A DNA stretch of 64,000 nucleotides from NCBI RefSeq assembly GCF_030373245.1, contig NZ_JAUCZF010000004.1, forward strand, positions 1-64,000, written 5' to 3'. Made by a program: the position numbers and the translations under genes. Origin of the DNA: Hydrogenophaga sp. Its GTDB lineage: Bacteria; Pseudomonadota; Gammaproteobacteria; Burkholderiales; Burkholderiaceae_C. Positions 35,009 to 43,542 of this stretch are shown here, piece by piece (within the stretch, counting starts at the first letter, position 1; every line of letters starts with the position of its first letter). The notes under the pieces are model-generated. The model did no database searches. It worked only from the letters and a program-made list of their open reading frames with translations, and was not told where the DNA came from.

Positions 35009-36363
35009 GCGCCGCGCCACGCAGTTCCCGGGCCAGTCTTCGCCAGCATGTACCAAGCAGGGCTGCGCCTGTGGGGTGGTGGGCACTGAGGCGTCCGGTG
35101 CGCTGGGCTTTTCCCCTGCTGGCAGTCCTTGTCCTCAGCGCCTGCAGCAGCATGGCCAGTCTGGCGGACCGCGTCGTGCTGCAACCGCTGGGCCAGGTGG
35201 TGCGCGCCGTGGGCGTGGGATCCGGCCATGCCGGCGATGCCTGCACCCGCATGGCTTCGCAGGTGAACCCCGCCCCATTGGCTCCGGGGCTGGGGGGCAC
35301 CGGCGCGCCAGCGTCCTCGGTGGCGGCCAACCCGGGCGGCCTCGGCGGCACCGGGCAGGTCGCGCAGCGTCCGGGGCTGGGTGGTACCGGGCAGGTGGCC
35401 GAGGGTGGCCTGGGTGGCACCGGCATCGTGGGCGTGGTGACCGGGTTCGGCAGCATCTGTGTCAACGGCGTGAAGGTGGATTTCGATGGCGATACGCCGG
35501 TGCAGCGCGATGGTCGACCGTCGTCTCTCAACGAACTCGCCGTGGGCCAGGTGGTGGCGCTGCGCGCTCAGGGTGAGGGCGAACGGTTCCAGGCTGAGCG
35601 CATCGCGGTGCTCGATGCTGTGGTGGGACCGCTGGGCATGCTTGACCGCAGCACCGGTCAGTTGGAGGTCATGGGGCAACGCGTGACCGCGCTCGAACTG
35701 CAGGATCTGGCGGGTATTGCTGTGGGCGACTGGGTGCGGGTGAGTGGGCAGCGGCGCGCCGACGGCGAGATCCGCGCCACCCGTGTGCAGGCGGTACCGC
35801 CGGGCGAGGCCTTGCTGGTCGGGTCCGCGTCGCGCGATCCCGCTGGCTGGCGCATCGGCGATGCGCGCCTTGAGCTGGGCAGCTATCTGTCAACCGTCAG
35901 CTGGCGTGAGGGCGGTGAGCTGCGCGTGAAGGGTCGGTGGACGGGCGAGCGCCTGCAGGTGCGAGACGCCCAGACTGACCCCACCCGAAAAGCCATTGGT
36001 CCGGTCAGCGAGGTGGTCCTGCAAGGCTACGTGCACGAACTGCGTGGGCGTGAACTCAGCCTGGGCTTCGAGTCCCTGTCGCTGGCCAATGTGCTGAAAG
36101 TGCTGGGCGGCCAGGTGGAGGCGCTGCGTGCGGGGCAGCCGGTGTGGGTGCGCGGGCGCGTGGACGCCGAGCAGCGGGTGGTGGTCGACCGACTGGAATT
36201 TCGCAACGAAGGACGCCGTGGCGGGGGCCGCAGCGGGCGGAGCTCCAGCGACGATCGCGACTCGGACGACAGCTCCAACAGCGGTTCTGGTAGCAGTGGC
36301 TCGGGCGGCGGAGATTCGGGCGGGCAGGGTCGCGGTCGAGGGCGCGGCCGCGGTGGCGACTGA
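35005..36363 (+). CDS. DUF5666-domain lipoprotein
   Basis: 452 residues from GTG, overlapping the previous stop (GTGA), so coupled. A lipoprotein signal (LLAVLVLSACSS) is followed by four LGGTG motifs in a Gly-rich linker, then repeated OB-like DUF5666 beta domains (VVTGFGSICVNGVKVDFD; VGDWVRVSGQRRADGEIRATRV; VYVHELRGR-like and VWVRGRVDAEQRVVVDRLEF). The tail is Ser/Asp/Gly/Arg-rich and ends GGQGRGRGRGRGGD, very like blocks in the secreted repeat protein across the operator. Probably exported and membrane anchored; role unknown. Confidence 0.85.
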   Translation: MSAAPRSSRASLRQHVPSRAAPVGWWALRRPVRWAFPLLAVLVLSACSSMASLADRVVLQPLGQVVRAVGVGSGHAGDACTRMASQVNPAPLAPGLGGTGAPASSVAANPGGLGGTGQVAQRPGLGGTGQVAEGGLGGTGIVGVVTGFGSICVNGVKVDFDGDTPVQRDGRPSSLNELAVGQVVALRAQGEGERFQAERIAVLDAVVGPLGMLDRSTGQLEVMGQRVTALELQDLAGIAVGDWVRVSGQRRADGEIRATRVQAVPPGEALLVGSASRDPAGWRIGDARLELGSYLSTVSWREGGELRVKGRWTGERLQVRDAQTDPTRKAIGPVSEVVLQGYVHELRGRELSLGFESLSLANVLKVLGGQVEALRAGQPVWVRGRVDAEQRVVVDRLEFRNEGRRGGGRSGRSSSDDRDSDDSSNSGSGSSGSGGGDSGGQGRGRGRGRGGD

Positions 36364-36396
36364 GCAAGGCTGCCGCGGGGAGTGACGTCGACCCGG

Positions 36397-38754
36397 CTAG
36401 GGGCCGCGACCTTGAAACCATGCCCCCGGCAGCTGCGCGCGGACCTCGGCGCGTGCGTAGCGGTCGTCGAGCAGCCAGACCGTGCCTCGGTCTGATTCGC
36501 TGCGGATCACGCGACCCGCGGCCTGCACCACTTTTTGCAGACCGGGAAACAGGTAGGCGTAGTCGTATCCCTGGCCAAACCGCGCCTGCAGCCGTGCGCG
36601 CATCTGCTCATTCACCGGGTTGATCTGGGGCAGCCCCAGCGTGGCGATGAAGGCGCCGATCAGGCGCTGGCCAGGCAGGTCGATGCCTTCGCCAAACGCG
36701 CCGCCCAGCACCGCAAAGCCGATACCCTCGCTGGTGTCGGTGAAGCGGTCGATGAAGGCTTCGCGCTCGGGCTCGCTCATGCCGCGCGACTGTGCCCAGG
36801 TGGGCACGCTGCCGTGCCTTTCCTTCAGCCGGTCCAGCGCCTGCAGCAGGTAGTCGAAGCTGCTGAAGAAGGCGAGGTAGTTGCCTGGTTGGCGCTTGAA
36901 CTGCTGCGCCATCACGTCGGCCATGGGCGTGAGCGAGGCCAGACGATCACGCCAACGGGTGGAGATGTGGGGCGCCAGCTGCACCTGCAGCTGCTCGGGC
37001 GCGAATGGCGACGAGACTTCCAGGCGCGTGCTCTCCTCGGGCAGGCCGAGCATGTTGGCCACGTAGTCCATGGGCGCGAGCGTGGCGGAAAACAGCGTGG
37101 CGCTGTGGGCGCTGGTCCAGCGGTCCTTCAGCAGCGGTGCGGGGACGAGATTGCGCAGGCTCACCGCTGGGTGCTCGGGCTTGCCCGAAGCCCGACCATT
37201 GGCCCGACCATCACGCGCCAGGTCGCACAGGCTGTGGTCGCCAAAGCTCTCTGCCACGCGCAGAAAGTGCAGGGCGTCGAACCACCACTGCTGCAGCGCG
37301 CCGGTGGCGTGCGCCGGGTGCTGGGCGAAGTGTTCGCCGATGGCGTGGCAGGCCTCCTGCAGCGACTGCACCCAGTCGGTCGGCGGCTCGGCCAGTGCGG
37401 TGTAGGGCGCGTCGTGCTCACGCGCCAGCTTTCCCCAGCGGCGGTTCAGCGCATCCAGCGGTTTTTTCAGCGCCGGTGGCGCGCTCTGGCGCAACGCCTG
37501 GAAGGCACTGGGCGCCAGGCTTGCGCTGTGCATGAGGCGCGCGCGTTCGATCAGGTTGTGGGCCTCGTCCACCAGCAGGCTCACGCGCCAGCCGTTGGCT
37601 TCGGTGAGTGAGTGCCAGGCGGCACCGTGGTCGAAGTAGTGGTTGAAATCGCCCACCAGCACATCGCTCCAGCGCACCATTTCCTGCCCCAGGTAGTAGG
37701 GACACACGGTGTGGGCCAGCGCGGTCTCGCGCAACGTGGCCTTGTCCATCCACTGCACGGTGGCGGCCGCCGAGCGGGCCTCGGGCAGCCGGTCGTAAAA
37801 GCCTTGTGCCAGCGGGCAGGATGCACCGTGACAGGCCTTGTCGGGGTGTTCACAGGCCTTGTCGCGCGCCACGCGTTCGAGCACGCGCAGCTGCCCTGCG
37901 GTGTTCAGGCGCTGCAAGGCATCGAGTGCGAGCTGGCGCCCAGGCGTCTTGGCGGTCAGGTACAGGATCTTGTCCAGACCCTGCGCGGGCGCCGCCTTGA
38001 GCGCGCCAAACAGCGTGGCCATGGTCTTGCCGATGCCGGTCGGAGCTTGCGCCATCAGCACGCGCTCGTCGGCTTTCTCGCGCCCCTGGGCGCGGTACAC
38101 GTTTTGGCTCAGCTGGCGCTGGCCCGGCCGGAAGTCGGCAAAGGGAAAGGCCAGTGCGCGCAAGGCGGTGTCGCGCGCGCTTCGGTGCATGGCCTGCGCA
38201 CGCGCCCAGCCGAGGTAGCGCCGGCAGAGGGCGTTGAACTGCGTTTGCAGATCGCTGGCGCTCTGCGTTTCGGTGAGCTGTGTTTCTTCGCCGGTGTCGA
38301 TGTTGAAGTAAACGAGGGCCACCTCGATGCGCTCCAGGCCCAGCTGCTGGCACAGCATCCAGCCGTACACCCGCGCCTGCGCCCAGTGCAGCGCGCGCTG
38401 GTTGGGCGGGATCAGCGCCGCGTCGCCGCGGTGGGTCTTGATCTCTTCCACCCGAAGCGCTTGCGGGTCGAAGCCATCGGCGCGGCCGCTCACCGTCAGG
38501 GCCTCGAAACGCGCGCTCAGGCTCAGCTCGCGCTGGTAGCCCGTTGCGCGGCGCGCGGTCACGGTGCCGTGACCGGCCACGCCTTCGCTGCCGCTGGGCG
38601 ACGGGGTGAAGCGCAGGTCCAGATCACCCGCCCGCGCCGCGAAATCACACAGCGCGCGCACCGCCACCGCGAGCTCACCGGTCAGCGCATCGTCTGCCGA
38701 GATCAGCGAAGGCTTGGCGGTGGCAGAGTCGATGCGGGAAGCGGCGGCGTTCAC
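36397..38754 (-). CDS. XPD/DinG-like Fe-S helicase with N-terminal PD-(D/E)XK nuclease-like domain
   Basis: About 785 residues from GTG 38754; no ATG is usable upstream. The first about 170 residues look like a RecB/Cas4-type nuclease: SGRADGFDPQ (Asp), RVEEIKTHRG (E-x-K) and WAQARVYGWML (Q-xxx-Y). The helicase follows: Walker A MAQAPTGIGKT, a four-Cys Fe-S region (ACEHPDKACHGASCPL and CPYYLG), DEAH box LLVDEAHNLIERA, GAFGEGIDLPG, and QAAGRVIRSESDRG. Such proteins unwind forked DNA 5' to 3' in repair. A possible LexA box lies between this gene and the divergent nuclease-like gene. Confidence 0.88.
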   Translation of the reverse strand: MNAAASRIDSATAKPSLISADDALTGELAVAVRALCDFAARAGDLDLRFTPSPSGSEGVAGHGTVTARRATGYQRELSLSARFEALTVSGRADGFDPQALRVEEIKTHRGDAALIPPNQRALHWAQARVYGWMLCQQLGLERIEVALVYFNIDTGEETQLTETQSASDLQTQFNALCRRYLGWARAQAMHRSARDTALRALAFPFADFRPGQRQLSQNVYRAQGREKADERVLMAQAPTGIGKTMATLFGALKAAPAQGLDKILYLTAKTPGRQLALDALQRLNTAGQLRVLERVARDKACEHPDKACHGASCPLAQGFYDRLPEARSAAATVQWMDKATLRETALAHTVCPYYLGQEMVRWSDVLVGDFNHYFDHGAAWHSLTEANGWRVSLLVDEAHNLIERARLMHSASLAPSAFQALRQSAPPALKKPLDALNRRWGKLAREHDAPYTALAEPPTDWVQSLQEACHAIGEHFAQHPAHATGALQQWWFDALHFLRVAESFGDHSLCDLARDGRANGRASGKPEHPAVSLRNLVPAPLLKDRWTSAHSATLFSATLAPMDYVANMLGLPEESTRLEVSSPFAPEQLQVQLAPHISTRWRDRLASLTPMADVMAQQFKRQPGNYLAFFSSFDYLLQALDRLKERHGSVPTWAQSRGMSEPEREAFIDRFTDTSEGIGFAVLGGAFGEGIDLPGQRLIGAFIATLGLPQINPVNEQMRARLQARFGQGYDYAYLFPGLQKVVQAAGRVIRSESDRGTVWLLDDRYARAEVRAQLPGAWFQGRGP

Positions 38755-38786
38755 GAGAGCGGGGCAGAGATTGAAAAGGCATGGTA

Positions 38787-38802
38787 CTGGATATACAGTC
38801 AG
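38787..38802. promoter_or_regulatory. possible LexA (SOS) box
   Basis: CTGGATATACAGTCAG fits CTG-N10-CAG with an AT-rich centre, close to the proteobacterial SOS box CTGTATATATATACAG. It lies 3 bases before the start of the MmcB-like gene and about 33 bases upstream of the helicase GTG. The match is incomplete. Confidence 0.4.
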
Positions 38803-38805
38803 TCC

Positions 38806-39642
38806 ATGCCTTTGCCCGACACCGCTGACCCGCCTGCGTTGCCCGCCATCACGCGCCGCCACCATCAGCGCCTGCGCGAGGTGTACCGCTCGGCCGGCTG
38901 GCCCTGCGCCGACATGCTGGAGGTGGAACTGCTGGCGGCGGGTCTGCTGGAGCGGCGCTGCTCGCCCGAAGGCTTCGAGACCTTGCGGCTCACCGGCGCT
39001 GGCATCCAGGCACTGGCCAAGGCCCATGCCGGCAACCGGGCATCGCGCTCGCCGCACGAAGCGCTGGTGGCGCAGGTCGCCGAAGAACTGGGCCGCGCTG
39101 GCCGGCTGGCCTGGCGCGGGCTGAGCTTGCGCGTGGCGCTGCCGCGCGACCTGCTGGAGGGCGAGCCGGCGATTGACGCTGCACCAGTCGCCAGCGAGCC
39201 GCACCCGCTATGGCCGGTCGAGCCGACAGTTGAAGCAGCCGGCCGCGCACCCGATCGCGCCTGGTGCATGGCCATGCCCGACGTGTTTTCCATCCGCCGC
39301 AGCTCGGTCGAGGCCTACCTGGAGCCGGTGGTGCACGAGATCAAGGTCAGCCGCGCCGATTTGCTGGGTGACCTCAAGCGCCCAGCCAAACGCGCCGCCT
39401 ACCTCGCCATGGCCGGCGCCTGCTGGTACGTGCTCGGGCGTGACGCCAAAGGCCGTCCAATCGCCGAGGCCGACGAGGTGCCAGCCGAATGCGGCGTGAT
39501 GATCGCCACCGGCAGCCAGCTGGAAGTGGCGCGGCCCGCACCGCGCCGCGCGGTCGAGCGTCTGCCGCTGCAGGTCTGGATGTCGCTGGCGCAAGCCGCG
39601 CCGGCGGCGCGGCCAGAGGAAGATGCCCAAGGCTGGCTCTGA
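38806..39642 (+). CDS. MmcB-like PD-(D/E)XK nuclease-family protein
   Basis: 278 residues. The N-terminal half is a helical, winged-helix-like region (LREVYRSAGWPCADMLEVELLAAGLLERR). The C-terminal half contains VVHEIKVSRADLLGDLKRPAKRAAYLAMAGACWYVLGRD, which matches the E-x-K core of MmcB-type DNA-repair proteins (EIKxSRADFL...). It faces the helicase-nuclease gene across a possible LexA box. A DNA-repair role is likely but unproven. Confidence 0.7.
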   Translation: MPLPDTADPPALPAITRRHHQRLREVYRSAGWPCADMLEVELLAAGLLERRCSPEGFETLRLTGAGIQALAKAHAGNRASRSPHEALVAQVAEELGRAGRLAWRGLSLRVALPRDLLEGEPAIDAAPVASEPHPLWPVEPTVEAAGRAPDRAWCMAMPDVFSIRRSSVEAYLEPVVHEIKVSRADLLGDLKRPAKRAAYLAMAGACWYVLGRDAKGRPIAEADEVPAECGVMIATGSQLEVARPAPRRAVERLPLQVWMSLAQAAPAARPEEDAQGWL

Positions 39643-39735
39643 GGGCTTGCTGGGTTGCGTCCCTCGGGCGAGGGGTGCACGCGAGCGTGTTCTGGTTTAC
39701 GCTGCACCGCAGCAAAACCACCCCGGAGGTTCGCC

Positions 39736-40167
39736 ATGTTTCCCTGGTTCTGGACTTGGGCGCCCCAGTTGCACCTGCCGCTCAGCGGCGATGTGGCCCA
39801 GCGCATCGACCCGAGTGCCTGGTTCGCGGCCATCCCGCCGGAGGCGGGCAATGGCCACATTGAGCAGCAGGCCTGTGCGGTGGCGTCATACGGCAAACAG
39901 CTCGGCCTGATCACCGAGCTGCTGCTCGATGTGGCGCAACAGACGGCGCCACGGTCTGCTCAGGGGCAACAAGCGTTGCGCCAGTTGCAGGCCATTCGTG
40001 ACGAGATCGAAGGGTTGAAACTCAGCAGCTACGCCCAGCAGGCCGACGCGCTGGTGCGCCAAGCCCAGGCGCTGCAGGCGCGCCGGCCCGAGCTCGCGCA
40101 GCGCATGGTCGCTGGCCTGCAAGGCGATGCGGCGCCGGTACCGCGCCGCCGCCCTCGCGCTCAGTAG
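39736..40167 (+). CDS. hypothetical protein with helical C-terminus
   Basis: 143 residues, CGGAGG ribosome site. An aromatic start (MFPWFWTWAPQL) is followed by long helices rich in Gln, Ala and Leu (LRQLQAIRDEIEGLKLSSYAQQADALVRQAQALQARRP), likely coiled coil, and a basic tail. This resembles phasin-like helical proteins in composition only; no family is assigned. The 3' end overlaps slyX by 7 bases, convergent. Confidence 0.7.
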   Translation: MFPWFWTWAPQLHLPLSGDVAQRIDPSAWFAAIPPEAGNGHIEQQACAVASYGKQLGLITELLLDVAQQTAPRSAQGQQALRQLQAIRDEIEGLKLSSYAQQADALVRQAQALQARRPELAQRMVAGLQGDAAPVPRRRPRAQ

Positions 40168-40394
40168 TGCGGCGGCAGCTCGTCGCGCGGGCTGCGCGGC
40201 GAGCTCATGCCAGCCTCGTCGCCCCCTTGCTGCCGCAAGCGGCTCACCTCGCGCAGCAGCAGGTCGATCTGTTCCTGTTGTTGCGCCACCTGCGCATTGA
40301 GCGCATCGAGCAGGTCTTCGGCGTAGCTGGCCTTGATCTCCAGCTCGGTCAGGCGCTGGTCGGTATCGGGTGACTGGGGGTTGTGGGTGCTCAT
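40161..40394 (-). CDS. slyX: SlyX-family protein
   Basis: 77 residues. RLTELEIKASYAEDLLDALNAQVAQQQEQIDLLLREVSRLRQQ is the SlyX coiled coil, and the DELPPHY ending is the family's conserved PPHY C-terminus. Role unknown in general. The start was chosen because the coiled coil begins 15 residues in. Confidence 0.92.
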   Translation of the reverse strand: MSTHNPQSPDTDQRLTELEIKASYAEDLLDALNAQVAQQQEQIDLLLREVSRLRQQGGDEAGMSSPRSPRDELPPHY

Positions 40395-40506
40395 GCCCGT
40401 ATTGGACACGAACGGTGCCTGTCGCTGGGCAGTGCGGCGTGCCTGTAGTGGTCGGGCGAGACCCGGTGCGGGAGCTCGCCGGGTGCGGCCGCCTGCAACC
40501 GTGTCG

Positions 40507-41769
40507 TCAGCCCAGCATGGCCTTCCACATGCCGTTGCCCCAGCTGACCGCGCCGGCACCCGAGCGTTCGTTGTGCTGAGGGTCGACGGTGAATTTGAGC
40601 TTGGGCGCCTGCCCGGGTACCACGCTCGCGCTCACGTTGATGTTGATCGCTTCCTTGTGGGTCACGTTGGCCCAGCAGATACCCAGCGGCAGATCCACCG
40701 CGCCGCTGGCAGGTGCCGGCAGCTTGCCGGCCACTCGCTCCAGAATCGACTCGGCCACCTGCTGGCCGCTGCCAAAGGCCACATGCCCGCTCTTGGGCAG
40801 CGGTGTGCCCTGCGAATCGCCCACGACGTAGATGCTGTCGTCGACCTGGCTCTGAAAGCTCGGCAGCTTCACCGCGGCCCATCGCTCGCCCAGGCCCGCC
40901 TGGCGGATGAGGGCGGGCGCGCGCATCGGCAGCACCAAATTGGCGTGCGCGAAGGGTACATCGCCCGACGAGGTCGCCAGCTGGCGCTTGCCCATGTCCA
41001 CCCCGGTGATGGCTGTGTCAGGCAGGTACTCGATCTGACTTGCATACAGGCTCTTCATGCCGTTCAGGATCGGCTGCGCAATGGGCGGCGGCATCGGGTT
41101 CGGGTTGGCGTCGATCAGGATGATCTTGCCCTTGGTGCCACGCTGCTTCATCTGCTCGGCGATCAGGAAGGCGCGCTCGTAGGGCGCCGGCGGACAACGG
41201 TAGGGCGGCTTGGGCGCACTGATCACGAAGTTGCCGCCCTTGACGAGGAACTCGTCCACCTGCTGGCGCACCGCCAATTGCTCAAACGCGCGAAAACCCA
41301 CTGGCAACTGCGCGCGCGCCGCCGCATAACCCTGGATGCCTTCCTCCATGTAGTCCACACCCAGTGAGAGCACCAGAAAGTCGTAGGGCAGTCGCTGTGT
41401 GGCCGTCACCACTTCGCGCTTGACCCGGTCGATCTCGGTCACGCGTTCGCGCACGCGCCGCGCACCGAGCTGGTCGATGCGGGCATAGCTGCGCTGGAAG
41501 TCGCTGGCTGGCTGGTGACCGGCGATGTAGTGCGCGCTCAGCGGGCAAGACATGAAGGCTTCGTTCGGCTCAATCAGCGTCACGTCCACGCCACCGCCCG
41601 CCAGCAGGCCACGCACGGCGCCGAGCCCGCCCCAGCCGCCACCAACCACCACCGCGCGTGGTCGGGCGCCGGTGGACACCGCACACCCCGTGACCAGCAG
41701 CGTTGCACTGGCCGCGACCGCCTTCAGAAGGTGGCGCCGGCGGTTGGTGGAAAGGTCTTCTGGTTGCAC
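40507..41769 (-). CDS. FCSD/SoxF-type flavoprotein (sulfide dehydrogenase family), orphan copy
   Basis: About 420 residues from GTG with GGAGG 8 bases upstream; the track start at 41823 would span the promoter palindrome. A Tat-like signal (NRRRHLLKAVAASATLLVTGC) with a Cys that could be lipidated is followed by the FAD fold (AVVVGGGWGGLGAVRGLL), IEPNEAFMSCPLSAHYIAGH, the active-site Cys region PKPPYRCPPAPYERAF, and VVGDSQGTPLPKSGHVAFGSGQQVAE. It resembles SoxF at 56.8 kb but lacks a cytochrome partner. It probably oxidises sulfide or polysulfide. Confidence 0.88.
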   Translation of the reverse strand: MQPEDLSTNRRRHLLKAVAASATLLVTGCAVSTGARPRAVVVGGGWGGLGAVRGLLAGGGVDVTLIEPNEAFMSCPLSAHYIAGHQPASDFQRSYARIDQLGARRVRERVTEIDRVKREVVTATQRLPYDFLVLSLGVDYMEEGIQGYAAARAQLPVGFRAFEQLAVRQQVDEFLVKGGNFVISAPKPPYRCPPAPYERAFLIAEQMKQRGTKGKIILIDANPNPMPPPIAQPILNGMKSLYASQIEYLPDTAITGVDMGKRQLATSSGDVPFAHANLVLPMRAPALIRQAGLGERWAAVKLPSFQSQVDDSIYVVGDSQGTPLPKSGHVAFGSGQQVAESILERVAGKLPAPASGAVDLPLGICWANVTHKEAININVSASVVPGQAPKLKFTVDPQHNERSGAGAVSWGNGMWKAMLG

Positions 41770-41800
41770 GGCAGTCTCCTCCAAAGTTGGGAATGCAAAA

Positions 41801-41830
41801 TACCCTACTGGGTACAGGGTCATAGTAGGG
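41801..41830. promoter_or_regulatory. nested palindromes upstream of the orphan flavoprotein gene
   Basis: TACCC-TACT-GGGTA (41801-41814) sits inside a larger pair CCCTACT (41803-41809) and AGTAGGG (41824-41830). The TACCC/GGGTA core recalls operators of the CsoR/CstR family, which in some bacteria respond to copper or persulfide. No such regulator gene is adjacent. Confidence 0.5.
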
Positions 41831-41966
41831 TCGTCTGAGCGTTTCGAGTCCGAGGGAAAACCCCAGCGTGCAGCGCATCGCCGGGCCCTTCCAGCTCTTT
41901 ACAGCATCGCGCCATCGCGCTGCCGTACTGCGGTGCTAACCTGCGGTGCCATCTGCTGCCGCTGCC

Positions 41967-43169
41967 ATGCACCACCGGTTTTCTGTGCGTTCACTGTTCC
42001 TTGGGTTCCGCTGTGCCTGCGTCGCATCGCTGTGCTGCGCTGCCTGGTGGGTAAGCGCCCAGGTACCCGCCATGAGCACAGCGCCGGCAACGGTCGCCGC
42101 GCCAGCGCCCGAGCGTGTCACTTCCCTGCGCTGGATCGGCAGTTTTGAAATCTCCACCGGCACCCTGTTTGAAGGCGTGGAGTTTGGCGGCATCTCGGGC
42201 CTGGACCGCGCGCCGGATGGCACCTATTGGGCCATTTCGGACGACCGGGGCGGCGAACGCGGCCCGCCGCGGTTTTATGCGCTGCGCCTCGATGTGGATC
42301 AGACCGGCTTTCACGGCGTCGCCATCAAGCGCATGGTGTTGCTGCAAGGGCCAGACGGGCAGCCGCTGCCCACCAGCGGGCCCAGCTTGGACCCCGAGGC
42401 CTTGCGCGTGGCGCCCAATGGCAACCTCTACATCGCCAGCGAAGGCCACTGGAGCCGCAACGCCAGCGCGCGGCACCAGCCCTTTGTGCGCGAGTTCCAG
42501 ACCGATGGCCGCTGGGTGCGCTCGTTCGAGCCGCCCCAAGCCTTTGACTACCTGGACAACGTCACCGCTGGCGCGCGCAGCAACAAGGTGTGGGAGTCGC
42601 TCGCCATCGCACCCAGCGGCGCGGTGTTCGTGGCCAATGAAGAAGCACTGATCGACGACGGCCCGGTGGCCACGCCGTCCCACGGCAGCTGGCTGCGTGT
42701 GCTCAAGCTCGACTCAGCGAGCGGCCAACCAGGCGCGCAGTACGCCTATGCGCTGCCGCCCATTCCATTGCGCCGCCCATCCAGCGAGGGTGCACCGGCG
42801 GTCAGCCGGGCTGACAACGGCCTCACCGATCTGCTGGCGGTGGACGAGACCAGTTTCATCGCCGTGGAGCGCGCCTATGTGCCGGGCCAGGGCGTCACCG
42901 TGCGGCTGGTGTTGATCCGCATCGAACCGAATACGACCGATGTGAGCGCGTTCAAAAGCCTCGTGGGTGCGGCGTTTCAGCCGCTGTCGCGTGAGGTGTT
43001 GCTGGAACTGCCCATTCCGCTTCAAGGCCTGCTGCTCGACAACATCGAAGCCATCGCCTGGGGCCCGGTGCTGGCCAACGGCAACCGCAGCCTGATCCTG
43101 GCGTCGGACAACAACTTTTCGCGATTGCAGACAACGCAGTTTCTGGCGTTGGAGGTGGTGTCGAGGTGA
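41967..43169 (+). CDS. secreted phytase-like esterase family protein
   Basis: About 400 residues. The signal peptide ends CCAAWWVSAQ. The mature domain has the esterase/phytase-like pattern: GGISGLDRAPDGTYWAISDDRG, DPEALRVAPNGNLYIASEG, NKVWESLAIAPSG, and LLLDNIEAIAWGP, suggesting a beta-propeller with Asp/Glu metal sites. It probably hydrolyses phosphate esters in the periplasm or outside. The start is the ATG giving a signal peptide; GTG 41946 is an alternative. Confidence 0.8.
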   Translation: MHHRFSVRSLFLGFRCACVASLCCAAWWVSAQVPAMSTAPATVAAPAPERVTSLRWIGSFEISTGTLFEGVEFGGISGLDRAPDGTYWAISDDRGGERGPPRFYALRLDVDQTGFHGVAIKRMVLLQGPDGQPLPTSGPSLDPEALRVAPNGNLYIASEGHWSRNASARHQPFVREFQTDGRWVRSFEPPQAFDYLDNVTAGARSNKVWESLAIAPSGAVFVANEEALIDDGPVATPSHGSWLRVLKLDSASGQPGAQYAYALPPIPLRRPSSEGAPAVSRADNGLTDLLAVDETSFIAVERAYVPGQGVTVRLVLIRIEPNTTDVSAFKSLVGAAFQPLSREVLLELPIPLQGLLLDNIEAIAWGPVLANGNRSLILASDNNFSRLQTTQFLALEVVSR

Positions 43170-43253
43170 GTGACCTGCATGAGACGGCGTTGGTGGGGGT
43201 CTTCGCGCCTCTCTGCCTGTCGGCTCAGCGACCGAGTGATATCAGTAAACGCT

Positions 43254-43267
43254 TGCAAATGATTGCA
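43254..43267. promoter_or_regulatory. hicAB operator candidate
   Basis: TGCAA-ATGA-TTGCA is an inverted repeat 20 bases upstream of hicA, overlapping a possible -35 (TTGCAA). Autoregulation by the antitoxin through such palindromes is usual for HicB. Confidence 0.5.
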
Positions 43268-43287
43268 TTTACCGATAGCATTCCGCC

Positions 43288-43542
43288 ATGAAAACGAAGC
43301 ACAGCAAGACCCTGCGCGCGATTTTTGCCAGGCCCACGCTGCCGTCCATCGTTTTCGCGGACATCGAAGCCCCGATCGTGGCGTTGGGTGGCGAAGTGCA
43401 TGAGCGCGAAGGCTCACGCGTCAAGCTGGAGTTGCGTGGTGAGCAGTGGCGCTGCCATCGCCCGCACCCAGGCAAAGAAGCCAAGCGCTACCAGGTGGAA
43501 GAGGTCAGAGAACTGCTAGAACGAATCGGAGCGCAACCATGA
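43288..43542 (+). CDS. hicA: HicA-family toxin
   Basis: 84 residues. The double-stranded-RNA-binding-like fold is suggested by DIEAPIVALGGEVHEREGSRVKLELRGEQWRCHRPHPGKEAKRYQVEEVRELLERIG. The conserved catalytic His lies in the RCHRPHPGK segment. HicA toxins are mRNA interferases. Its stop overlaps the hicB start by 4 bases, the usual toxin-first order. Confidence 0.9.
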   Translation: MKTKHSKTLRAIFARPTLPSIVFADIEAPIVALGGEVHEREGSRVKLELRGEQWRCHRPHPGKEAKRYQVEEVRELLERIGAQP

